This document shows, in pieces, positions 47,556 to 57,436 of a stretch of 64,000 nucleotides of DNA (within the stretch, counting starts at the first letter, position 1; each line of letters begins with the position of its first letter). The stretch covers positions 124,001-188,000 of the forward strand of contig JAMWFC010000046.1 of NCBI GenBank assembly GCA_027475525.1. The letters are read 5' to 3'. The notes under the pieces are model-generated. The model was not told the DNA's origin. It saw only the letters and a list, made by a program, of their open reading frames with translations, and did no database searches. The translations under genes and the position numbers were made by a program. Origin of the DNA: Macrolepiota albuminosa (taxonomy: Eukaryota > Basidiomycota > Agaricomycetes > Agaricales > Agaricaceae).

Positions 47556-50500
47556 GTGCCCCAAACAACAGGTCATGGGACGTGCCACCTGGACCTTCGA
47601 AGGGGAGGACGCCACCTACGAGTATTCGGAAAACGACCCGGCGATTTAGACCCGGAAGACGCCCTAAATCGCGGAATCGACCCCGACGTCTTCTCCGCCC
47701 CGGTCTCACATCTTCGCTCTACGACGCTCATACAGGACACCCTCACGGCTTACCTACCCTCCCACTCTTCGCACTCCCTCCTCCTCAAAACCCGCCTCAC
47801 CCCCTCCGGAACTCCCCTCAACACCCTCGTCGACAGCGGCGCCACCAACAACTTCATCGACGAAGCATGGTCTACCCTCGCCCCGGAACCCGCCCAGCGA
47901 CTCCCGGTCCCGGTACGACTCTGCCTCTTCGACGGCGACGCCTCTACGGCGGGGGACATCACTCATTTTGTGCGTATGCCCGTTACCTTCACCAACGGAC
48001 AGACTCACACCCTCCGGATGTTGATAACCAAACTCCACCCTTCCGCATCCCTGGTCCTAGGGCTCCCGTGGCTCCGGGACACTAACCCCCGCATCGATTG
48101 GCGACACCTCACCCTTCGCCTGACCCAGGACCCGACCCCCGACGACCAGCAACTTTCCTTCGACATCCCCCACCCCTCCAACCCTACCCCGAAGGACGGG
48201 CCTCCACCACCCCCCGGACTCCAGTCCCGTTCATCCCGATCCTTCGTCATCAATGCCAGGCTGGACGGCGCCCCAGGACCAGTCTCGGCCCTCATCGACA
48301 GCGGAGCCACCGGAGTATTCATCAGCGACGCTCTCGACCTCCCCCACGACCCCCTCGACCAGCCCCTCTGCCTGCAACGCCTCGACGGCACCCCCTCCTC
48401 CTCCGGCCCCATCCAAAGGTCTCACTCGGGACGCGTGACCCTGGACAACAACTACGAGTTCACTTCCGACTTCCTGGTCACGTGACTTCACGAATCGACC
48501 CCGATGGTGCTGGGACTACCCTGGCTGCGCGACACGAACCCCGACATCGACTGGAGGACGCTCACCATGACCTTCCCGGGACCCGAAGACCACTCCTCGA
48601 CCGCCGTGCACCTCCGGGCTCTAGGAAGCGACCTGACGCCCGACATCCCCGGAACGACTGCCGCGCCCCCCACGCATGCACCACCCCCGCCCATCCGAGA
48701 CCGCAAGGCCCCCGATCGACCCCCAAACATTCCTCGGAACAAGTACAAGGGGCCGAACTACCCCTGCCGGTCTCAGACACGCGTCACACCCGCTCCGGCC
48801 GATGATTCCGCAACACCGATCGACCCGAGCGCACTCGACATTAGGATCATTGGGGCCGCCCCCTTCGCCCGCCTCATGAGGGATGGGACTCCCACGTTTC
48901 AGCTGCACACCTCGCCTTCTCTCCCGGAAGAACACCTACGAGGGGACGCTATTCCCCCGGAACCGAAAACCGAGGAGCAAATCCTCCGAGAAGTAGTTCC
49001 CCCGGAGTATCACGAGTTCGCTGACGTATTCTCCGAAGGAGACGCCAAGGAGATCCCCCCTCACCGCCCCTATGATCACACCATCGACCTCGAGGAAGGA
49101 GCCACCCCCCCTTTCGGCAAGGTCTACAACATGTCGGAGGTCGAACTCCGGGCTCTCAAGGACTACCTCAACGAAATGCTCGGTAAGGGATTCATCTGAC
49201 CCTCCGCCTCCGCCGCCGGAGCCCCGGTTCTATTCGCCAAGAAGAAGGACGGCTCGCTCCGACTCTGTGTCGACTACCAGGGACTCAATAAGATCACCAA
49301 GAAGAACCGCTACCCGCTCCCGCTCATTGGCGATCTGGTCGATCGACTCCGCAGTGCCAAGGTTTATACGAAGATCGACCTCCGCTCCGGATACAACAAC
49401 GTCCGCATCGCCCCGGGACACGAGTGGAAAACCGCGTTCCGCACGCGGTATGGTCTGTTTGAGTACCTTGTAATGCCTTTCGGAATGACTAACTCCCCCG
49501 CCACGTTCCAATACTTCACGAACGACATCTTCCACGACATGAGTGACGTCTTCGTGATCGTCTACCTGGACGACATCCTCATTTATTCCGACTCACCGGA
49601 GGATCACCAGAAGCATGTCCGGCAAGTCCTCAAGCGCCTCCGGGAGCACAACCTCCACGCCAAGCCCGAGAAGTGTTCATTCCATACGGAAGAGGTTGAG
49701 TATCTTGGCATCATAGTATCCCCGAATGGCGTTCGCATGGACCCCCACAAGGTCGAGGCCATCGTCAACTGGCCGCAGCCCCGGAACATCAAGGAAGTAC
49801 AGTCTTTCTTGGGTTTCGCTAACTTTTACCGGAGGTTCATAGATAACTACTCCGGTATCACGAAACCCCTCAACCGGCTCACGCGCAAGGACGTCGCCTG
49901 GAACTGGGACAGTAAGTGCCAGAGTGTCTTTAACCTGCTCAAGGAGGCTTTCACGACCGCCCCCGTACTCCGGCACTACGACCCGACCCTCCCGATTATC
50001 CTGGAATGCGACGCCTCCGACTACGCCATCGCCGGGATCCTCTCGCAGATGGAACCTGACGGAGGGGAACCCCGGCCTGTTGCCTTCTACACCCGGTCCA
50101 TGATCGACGCCGAGCTCAACTACGACATCTACGACAAGGAGCTCCTCGCCATCGTCAAAGCCTTCAAGCAATGGCGAGCCTACCTCGAGGGAGCCCGGCA
50201 CCGGATCCAGGTCTACTCGGATCACAACAACCTGCAGTACTTCACCACGACCAAGCAGCTTAGTCGACGGCAGGCCCAATGGTCCGAGGTCCTCTCGGAA
50301 TACGACTTCACGATCCAGTACCGCCCGGGACGACTCGGAGCTAAACCCGATGCCCTCACCCGTCGTCCGGACGTCTATCCCAAGAAGTCGTTCGAGGCGG
50401 AACGCAATGCGTTCAATCATCGCATGGTGATCCCTCCCGAACATCTGAATGCCGTACTGATCTTAAACGACGAAGGAACCCTGAACCAGATCCGCCGCGC

Positions 50501-52023
50501 TCCCCGAGACAAGTACTTCACCGATCATGACCCCCGAAACCCTTCCGACGGAACCGACCGGGACCCCGCCTTCTCCTTGTCCCCCGACGAGAAACTCCTC
50601 CTCCGGGACGGCCGCATCTACGTCCCGGATCACGCCTGACTTCGCTACGACGTCCTCCGCCAACACCACGACCACAAACTCCGGGGACATCCTGGAATAC
50701 GTAAGACCCTCCAGCTCATCTCCCGGACTTACTTTTGGCCAGGGTTGAAGAAGGACGTGACCCGTTACATTCGATCGTGCGAGCCCTGCCTCCGGGCCAA
50801 GGTCCCCCGACACCGACCGTACGGACTCCTGAAACCCCTGCCGGTCGGACGACGCCCCTGGTCCTCAATATCTCTGGACCACATCGTCGAGCTCCCGGAA
50901 TCTGAAGGGTTCGATGCCATTCTCGTCGTTGTGTGCAGGCTAACCAAACAGGGCATCTTCCTACCCTGCCACACCACGGATACCGCCCCGGACTTCGCCC
51001 GGCTGTTCCTCGAGCACGTCTTCGCCAAGCATGGTCTCCCGGACGACATCGTCTCCGACCGTGGCCCTCTCTTCGTGTCCAAGTTTTGGACTTCCCTGTA
51101 TAAGGCACTTGAAGTAAAGACTAACCTCTCTACCGCCTACCACCCCGAAACCGACGGCCAAACCGAAAGGGTCAACCAGTCTCTCGAGCAGTACCTCCGA
51201 CTGTACGTCAACTACTTGCAGGACGACTGGCGCACCGAGCTCCCCCTGGCCGAGTTCACCTACAACAACACGCCACACTCTGCCACCGGGGTATCACCCT
51301 TCTTTGCCAACAAGGGATACCACCCTCGACTGACGCTCTCGCTCCGGGACATCCCGTCGCACGCCGCCCACGAGGTCGCCCGGGATCTCCAATCCCTCCA
51401 CGAGTTCCTCCGGGAAGAGATCGACACCGCAAACCGGGCCTACGTAAAACACGCCGACCGGAAATGGGAAGACACCCCCGACTGGGCCCCCGGGACAAAG
51501 GTATGGTTAGATCGACGACACCTCCGCACCCGCCGGCCCTCCCCAAAACTCAATCACAAGCGTCTCGGCCCGTTCAAAATATTGAAGAAGGTCTCCACCT
51601 CCGCACCCGCCGGCCCTCCCCAAAACTCAATCACAAGCGTCTCGGCCCGTTCAAAATATTGAAGAAGGTCTCGTCCCACGCCTACAAATCGAGCTCCCCC
51701 CGGGACTAAAAGGTCTGCACCCAGTATTCCACGTCCGCCTCCTGGAACGACACCCCCCGGATCCCTTCCCTGAACGACGCTCCGAGCCCCCTCCCCCGGT
51801 CGAGGTCGAGGACGAGTACCACTACGAGGTTGAAGACATCCTCGACTTCCGGAACATTCGTGGACGACCCCACTTCCTCGTACGGTGGAAGGGATACGGC
51901 CCGGAAGACGACACTTGGGAACCACGCCGAAACCTCGAAGGCGTCCTCGACAAACTCCGGGACTTCCAACAGCGGCGCCTGGGAAACGATCCTCCCGGGC
52001 GCAGGACTCACAGACGGCAGTAG
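47556..52023 (+). pseudogene. pol of element B: two protease domains, RT, RNase H, integrase, chromodomain
   Basis: The protease region has LVDSGATNNFI...[17 protein letters not shown], then LIDSGATGVFI...[17 protein letters not shown]: two complete retropepsin-like domains. RT keeps [14 protein letters not shown] and YLDDILIY. RNase H keeps [17 protein letters not shown] and SDHNNLQYF. Integrase has HHCC (HHDHKLRGHPG...CEPCLR) and all three catalytic acids (SLDHIVELP, VSDRGPLF, TDGQTERVNQSLEQ). The chromodomain reads YEVEDILDF...[18 protein letters not shown] and ends at 52023. TGA stops at 48483, 49197 and 50637 replace CGA-derived codons. A 77-bp duplication (51519-51672) and a 1-nt loss near 51.69 kb shift the frame before the chromodomain. 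Apart from these, the catalytic motifs are intact. Confidence 0.88.
51519..51672. repeat. Exact 77-bp tandem duplication in integrase of B
   Basis: 51519-51595 and 51596-51672 are identical over all 77 bases. Element A has a single copy. The duplication shifts the frame just before the chromodomain. Confidence 0.95.
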
Positions 52024-52318
52024 TGGGCGTAACCCCCGCCTCTGGACTCATCAGGGATTCAACTCCCACGTATACTTTCTGTTTTTCCTTTCTAGATCCT
52101 AATCCCTTCTAGTTTTTCCTTCTTTTTACAGTAGCGCCCCGGATTATGGGCAAGGTACTCTTCTCAGCTACCCCGCCACTTTACTTACACCACTATTACT
52201 ACGTGAAACCAAGTATGTACATTTTCTACAAGTACATTATTACACAGGTCAGCGAAATGGGCGTACGAAGACGACAAGAAAGCACCAAAAATACCGCACC
52301 CTAACCGGAGCCCCCTCA

Positions 52319-54020
52319 CTACCCCCCTCCCCGCGGCCAGCCCCGGAAGCCCTCCCCTACCCCCTCCGGACCGCGCTCCCACCAGACCTCCTCGGCCAGC
52401 GCTTCCCACGATGGAAGAGGCTCGCCCTCGTCCAACACGCGTTCGAACCAGGAGCCCGGGGCGGGCACGTTTCTTCGCCGGTGAGCAACCACCAGCCGCC
52501 CCAGGAGGTCGAGGCCGCGCTCCACCCCCGGGGTCGTCAGCTCCGGGCGTTGCCCCTCCTGTAATGCAGCAAGGGCCGCGGCAGCCCCGTCCAGGAGCAA
52601 GCGGTGCTCCCGGGCCCAGCCTGAAGACGTCAGCAGAAGGAAGTAGGCGAGCAGCAGTGGACTCACTCAAGGATGCCATCCGCGAGACCACCACATCGCG
52701 GCAAAGACCCTCCACCAGCTCCTGTCCTGAGGGGGTCCGCTCCGGGATCCCCACCCCCTGCCCCAACCTCGCCCTCAACGCCTCCAGCTCCGCCTCCACC
52801 TCCCCCCGAGCTACCCGAGCCTCCTCCAACAATCGAAGCGTCTCCCGGCCCGCCTCGGACTCCCGACGCGCGACGGCCTCCTCCCCACCCTCTTCGAACT
52901 CCCCCGGGCGCTCGTGAGGGGCCACCACATCCGCCCCCAAGGGCTGCCCCGACAAAGGCGAGAACGCTGCCGGGGAAAGATGCGGGGAGGAAGCCGGGGA
53001 AGGCAAATGCGCCCTCTTGGAAGGCCCCGGGGAGGGACTGGGCGACGCCCTCCGCTTCCCCTTGTCCAGGTGCCCCCCCTGCCCCCGGACGACGGACCGA
53101 GGGGCCCGGCGCGTGATCAATACCACGGGCCGGCCCCGGCCCCCCACCCGGACGACCCCCTGACCCCTCAACCCCCCACTGGCCACCTCCGCGGGCGCTG
53201 CAGGCCCCTCCCCCGCCGGCTCCACCGCCTCCCCCGCCGGCTCCGCCACCCAATCGCGCTCCTCAACCCCCATCCTCCGGGTAATCCCCCCCAGCGGCCA
53301 CCCCTGCTCCCGTGACACGCAATACGCCCTCCAAAGAGCCGAGACGGAGCACCGCTCATGGTTATCGCGGCACGCCTCGCACACCCCGGTGTCGCGTCGG
53401 GACAAGGGGGACGGGACCTCAAATGAGCACAGCACTGAGCGTCGCGCACAGTGGAGGCACTAGGCACCCGGGTCAGCCTCGAAACCAGAGGTATGAAACC
53501 ACTTACCGGCCCGTTGCTGACACACCAGGCATGGGGAGGCAAGCCCCGGGGCCTCACCAGCGCCCCCTCGAAGGCCTCCTGCGTCGCGTTGGCCCACTCA
53601 ACGCGCTGGGCCTCCGGGACCTCGGAAATGGCCCCCACCGCCATCCCGGAGCGACGGAAGCGAGGGGCGACCAGCCTAGGACGAGGAGGGGGAGGGGGAC
53701 GGGGGGGACGCACGGTCATCCGGGCAAAAGTGGGCGCAGGACGACTGGCACCCGAAGGACCCCCGGGACCCGCACCAGGGACAGGCTCCAGGAGTCGGCT
53801 GGGACCCGCCTCCGGGGCCGGAATGTTGCGTTGTTCTGAAAAGGAAAGGTTAGTGGGGTAAAGGGGCGGCGCGGGAGTACTCACATTGCTCGACGAGCGC
53901 CGCCACGCGCTCCCGGTCAAGGCGAGCCCGGTAACGAGCGTCCCGGGCTTCCCACGCCATGAGGGGCGCGATCTCGTTCGTTTGCGGGGGCGTCGGCGAA
54001 TGCGTTGGAGTACGCAACAT
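52319..54020 (-). pseudogene. Antisense accessory gene of element B: Zn2Cys6-like, coiled-coil protein
   Basis: Exons on the minus strand: 54020-53885, 53835-53507, 53459-52667 and 52620-52319. The introns are 49, 47 and 46 nt (gtgagt, gtaagt, gtgagt). The nominal product is 519 residues, and exon 1 is 136 nt exactly as in A. Exon 3 starts with the same C-x2-C-x6-C-x15-C-x2-C-x6-C cluster (CLHCARRSVLC ... CEACRDNHERC). A Pro/Ser linker, a basic KGKRRA patch and a coiled coil (EEARVARGEVEAELEALRARL) follow. The last exon reads WAREHRLLLDG...PAPGSWFERV. A T replaces the last base of exon 1 (C in A), which creates a TAA across the first splice junction; the rest is open. The gene ends tail-to-tail with pol, about 300 bp apart. 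Function is unknown. Confidence 0.75.
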
Positions 54021-54137
54021 GGTTGAACTTGATGGTAAAAAATTTTTTTCAATACGTGGCAAGTCAGGTGCCGGATCCCACGGTTGGACCCTGGCCCGAA
54101 CCACCAGCTACGCGCGCCTCGGAGGGTCTCGGCGCTG

Positions 54138-54149
54138 AAGGGGGGGTGA
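54138..54149 (+). promoter_or_regulatory. Polypurine tract of element B
   Basis: aagggggggtga directly precedes the LTR start at 54150. The same tract flanks the 3' LTR of element A. It shows that the antisense gene lies inside the reverse-transcribed unit. Confidence 0.75.
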
Positions 54150-54224
54150 TGTCACGACCCCTTCCCTCCGGGCCCACCCCGGGACACCTCCGGAACACCC
54201 TCCGGGACCCTCCCTCCGACCCCA
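54150..54224 (+). repeat. Truncated LTR1 fragment (first 75 bp) at the 3' end of B
   Basis: It starts tgtcacgacccctt and follows LTR1 up to ccgacccca. The sequence then switches to host-gene sequence with a 2-bp CA microhomology at the join. Confidence 0.9.
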
Positions 54225-54225
54225 G

Positions 54226-55270
54226 TAAGACCATACAGAGATTCAGATAAGACATAAAATTCACCCACTTTTTTCTATTATGGCTTATTATAATTGAATA
54301 ACAATTCTAGTACCAGTTTATGATGGGCGACACCAAAAATTCAACCTTGAAAAATATCAGTCATTGCCTCATGCATACGTTGATGTGGCAAACTGGTCCG
54401 CTGTTATTGCTACATTCACAGTCAGCATCTACAAGGGCCGCTTTGGAGACACAACTTTATTCAACATTCAAGATGTTATTTTGCTTGCTGACCCTGAAGA
54501 AGCTGATTGTCGTGCTGCTACTGTCACGACCCCTCCCCTCCGGGCCCACCCCGGGACACCCCCGGAACACCCTCCGGGACCCTCCCTCCGACCCCACAGG
54601 ACACGCCCCGCCATCACGACCGCCGACACCGCCATCACGCGCATCAAGGACCGCCATCAGCCATCTCCAGCCCCGATCAACGATCAGATCACGCGACTCG
54701 TGCCGGCCATCACGCATCACGCATCACGGCTCCATCCGCGCCAATTGATCGCGCGCCCCACACGCGCGATCCCGGTATACAGCCCCTGCCGCTACTCAAT
54801 AAACCCCGGAACCCATCCCAGACATCCCAGAACCCCGAGACCCGGTCCCGTAGTACTTATAGCGTAGTCCCTGGTTGTATTCGCTAGTCTTGATATTACA
54901 TACTTTGCATAACTGTTACTTGGATATTGCGTGCCCTCTGTTTGACTGGTACGCCTTGTTTGGTACGCTTCGACTGGCACGCCTTAGTATTCGCGTGCTC
55001 TAAGCTTTGGTACGCACTTCGCGACTCTTAAGTTACTAACTTGGTCTCGTCTTAGAACCTCCGGTTCACGACTCGACCCCCTCTAGCTCCCAGCCACTCT
55101 CATCCAAAAACCCCCGGACTCTAGTTCCCTCTCCCGGGATTACCCCTGTCCTCGTCTTGAACCCCGGAGTCCTAGCCCCGGAGTTCCAGACACCCGAGTA
55201 ACCGTAGATCAAGTCCGCATCGTAAGGGCGTCGCTTTCCCAGAAAGCCCCCGATTCAGCGGAACCTGACA
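54226..55270 (+). repeat. Inverted copy of 17177-18225: host-gene piece plus complete LTR1
   Basis: 54226-54521 is nearly identical to the minus strand of 17926-18225, including an exon, an intron and the GCTAC flank of the solo LTR. In this copy the intron donor reads ataagac where the 18-kb locus has gtaagac. 54522-55270 is a complete LTR1. Its U3 shares ccatctccag with the 17-kb LTR, but its later part shares aataaacccc and gagtaaccg with B's own 5' LTR, so it is recombinant. Confidence 0.92.
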
Positions 55271-55275
55271 CATGT

Positions 55276-57156
55276 CATCTCCACCATAACAGCAGGCTAT
55301 CAGGTGGTAGCAGACATCCATGGCCCAGTCCTCCAATTGGAAGAACCTATGCCTTCCAGCATATGCATGTATGTGCTTACCATCAGATTTGCAGAGACTT
55401 ACCTCCACAGGGAATTTAAACCTGACTCCAAGGGAGTCATCCACCAGACGAGTGAGATGGTTATGCATATGACTTATATGGATCCTGACTGCCTCATTCA
55501 TTCTAGGCATATTTTCACACAACTTGGACTGCAAAACAGGTGTTCATTGGCCGTTCTTTCCAGCTGTGGAGTGGGCTGTTGCCTCACTTCTTGCTTTGCT
55601 GGTAATCCACCACCATGCCTGCCACCATTACAATGATTATTATTGTCTCGATTGTTTTCCCTATGATCATGACCATCACCGTTGTTATTGCAACAATTTG
55701 GCTCCCTCTTCTCATAGTGATCACTACTATCATCACTACCACCCAGATCTCTGTCCGGTTCAGCAGTTCCAGCCACAAATTGTCACCACATGTCATTGAC
55801 AGGTGTTACACCCTCACACCCTTCAAAGGCTACCCCCTGATCATCAATCAACGACTCACCATGATTGCGCAAGTCCTGGTTGCATATTCTCTGGTAATTA
55901 ACGTGTTCATTCCAGTTGTCCACTAGGTAGACGCGTCGCACTACAGGTCGTGGTCATGTTTGCTCCTCAAGAATGTGGACTTTGTCCACCTCTTTCTTGA
56001 TAGTGATCTGCTTTTGAGGTGTCTTCACCTCTTGCACTGCAAGTAGTGCCTCTGGCTCTGCCGGTGTTGTCGTCACAGTCTCTACCTCAGACAATGCCTC
56101 CTGAGGCACTCTGCTGACAACACATTGCCAGTTTGCAGCATTCTGACGCTTAATGTAGTCTTACTGAGACTCATTGGCCTGACGAGGCGCATTGAGTAAT
56201 TCCATTGCATCCACAATTAATGGTGCTGGTCAGCGCACGCTCATTTTGCATTCCACTGAGTCAGCCAGAGTGGCCATTGAGACTGCTGACTCTTGTGCCG
56301 CTTTGCACTTGAGGTATTCCACCACTTTGAGTTCGAAGATATGCACAAACAATTTGATATATTCAGTCAAATCTGCTTGAGGTACATCGTAACAGTAACT
56401 GTAGATGCTTTACTACGTAAAGCTGCAGACGCTTTCACGTCGATTCCTTCACAACCGCTGGATATTGATCCAATACTAACTAGAGCTGGATAGACAGGGT
56501 CAAATGCGACCTCTTGCTTTCCTCATCATCTGAGGTTTCCAGCTCAGATTCTAAGTCCAGCACTCTCCTGAGGCCTTCATGCCTCACCTGCAGCTGTTTG
56601 CCAGCCCTCCTGTGCAACTCTGGAAGTCCAGGCACTGGCAATGCCTTTTCCACCCTCACGACCTTGTTGTCCCCCCTACTGACCACTATTGCTGGTCCTT
56701 GCTTCTGTTCTTGTGTAGTCAACAATGACGGTCCTGGTTCAGTGGCCGCATCTGCCACATACTCCAAATGTTGCTCAGTTAGCGACGTCCGAAATGGAGT
56801 ACTATGCATGAACGTGCTGCCTTGTACCATATCCGAGTACTGGGTAAGGTCTGGTTGATCTTCGGACTGAGCTGATGCGCTCTTGGGCAGTACTGGATAC
56901 ATCAGTGAAGGCATTTGGCTCGCTGGCAGCGACACTCCTAAGACCACAGATCTCTCTCTTGGTTTACCACCAGGCCATACAATGGACATCATCCATGATA
57001 CGGATAGCCCACCTGGCATTCCAAAGCTCATGCTGACATCGTAAGGTATCTTTTCATCCTGCTTTGGCAGAGGTTGGTATGCAGATGCAGATTGCGTCTT
57101 TACAGCTTGAAGCACAGGTAGGAATGGAGGGTCCAGATCAAGAGAGCCAGTCATGG
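55276..57156 (-). pseudogene. gag of element F, upstream part
   Basis: The start is near 57156 (MTGSLD...). An open block to 56480 has KTQSASAYQPLPKQD, SFGMPGGLSVS and an acidic end (LESELETSDDEES). After frameshifts come VNYQRICNQDLRN, DDQGVAFEG and an Asn/His-rich stretch. A last open block (55534-55276) ends in ACCYGGDDM at the insertion point. It pairs with 43115-43569, which holds the capsid core. The order matches the gag of element C. Several stops show that it is not functional now. Confidence 0.65.
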
Positions 57157-57264
57157 AAGCATGTTTTCGATGTAATGCCAACAGAAATCAAGAGGGTTTG
57201 ATGAGAGTTGCCTAGTCGGTAACAAGCCTAGAGTCTAAAGCTAATAGCAGAAGATTCAAAAAAA

Positions 57265-57436
57265 TGTAAAGGTAGGTTATGAGCTAGAACAATCTTGTGT
57301 GTATCACACAGTGCTGAATCAGACCGCAGTATCGGATTGACTAGAACTAGAGTGAATACAAGATGTTGTCTTACATAATACTCTAATGAATGTTTATAGC
57401 GTTGTTGACACTAGTAACAAGTGTGACTCTGTTACA
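57265..57436 (-). repeat. 5' LTR of element F (LTR3)
   Basis: 172 bp. It is strongly similar to 63306-63478 (opposite orientation) and to 42414-42545. It is followed inward by tttttttgaatcttctgc and the gag leader, as in the copy at 63.3 kb. Confidence 0.85.

Larger units (their letters stand above)
44353..47649 (+). pseudogene. gag of element B
   Basis: The ATG at 44353 opens a Pro/Tyr-rich N-terminus. A TGA at 44815-44817 (CAA in A) interrupts it. The frame continues through EEWAHCLVEFGDRL, and a frameshift falls near 45.52 kb. Further on, RWQAFFDEFSRKFG, RFEKEAYETG and LPQRIKDVLRLAP form a retrotrans_gag-like core (about 46.1-46.65 kb). LTR2 (46677-47194) interrupts the frame. After it come an acidic linker and a nucleocapsid knuckle, CILCGEKDHFISECP (C-x2-C-x4-H-x4-C), with a stop at 47647-47649. 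Pol overlaps the gag 3' end by about 90 nt in the -1 frame. A 77-bp tandem duplication (45905-46058) shifts the frame. Confidence 0.8.
43570..55270 (+). mobile_element. Chromovirus element B (Ty3/gypsy, LTR1) with a mosaic 3' end
   Basis: 11,701 bp, bounded by CATGT duplications. Order: 5' LTR (43570-44319), primer site, gag, two protease domains, RT, RNase H, integrase, chromodomain, antisense accessory gene, polypurine tract (54138-54146). The 3' end follows: the first 75 bp of an LTR (54150-54224), 296 bp matching the host gene at 18 kb (54226-54521) and a complete LTR (54522-55270). A foreign LTR2 lies in gag. Four nonsense TGA codons and two 77-bp tandem duplications break the coding frames. 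Confidence 0.92.
42414..57436 (-). mobile_element. Element F: gag-only LTR3 element, split by chromovirus B
   Basis: The LTRs are at 57436-57265 and 42592-42414 and share about 130 bp of near-identical sequence (gttatgagctagaa...taatactctaatg). Without the 43570-55270 insertion and one copy of its target repeat, the element is about 3.3 kb. It contains a long gag frame but no protease, RT or integrase. This resembles non-autonomous gag-bearing LTR elements (TR-GAG type, described in plants). The left LTR end is less certain because its last 45 bp diverge. The outer flanking 5-mers do not match. Confidence 0.6.

Noticed and set aside
47540..47655. Programmed -1 frameshift between gag and pol
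   Set aside because: The overlap and frame relation fit, but I found no canonical slippery heptamer with a clear downstream structure, so only the frame relation is reported.
49677..50444. 255-codon minus-strand ORF inside element B
   Set aside because: A shadow of RT/RNase H. The same happens in element A at 25112-25768.
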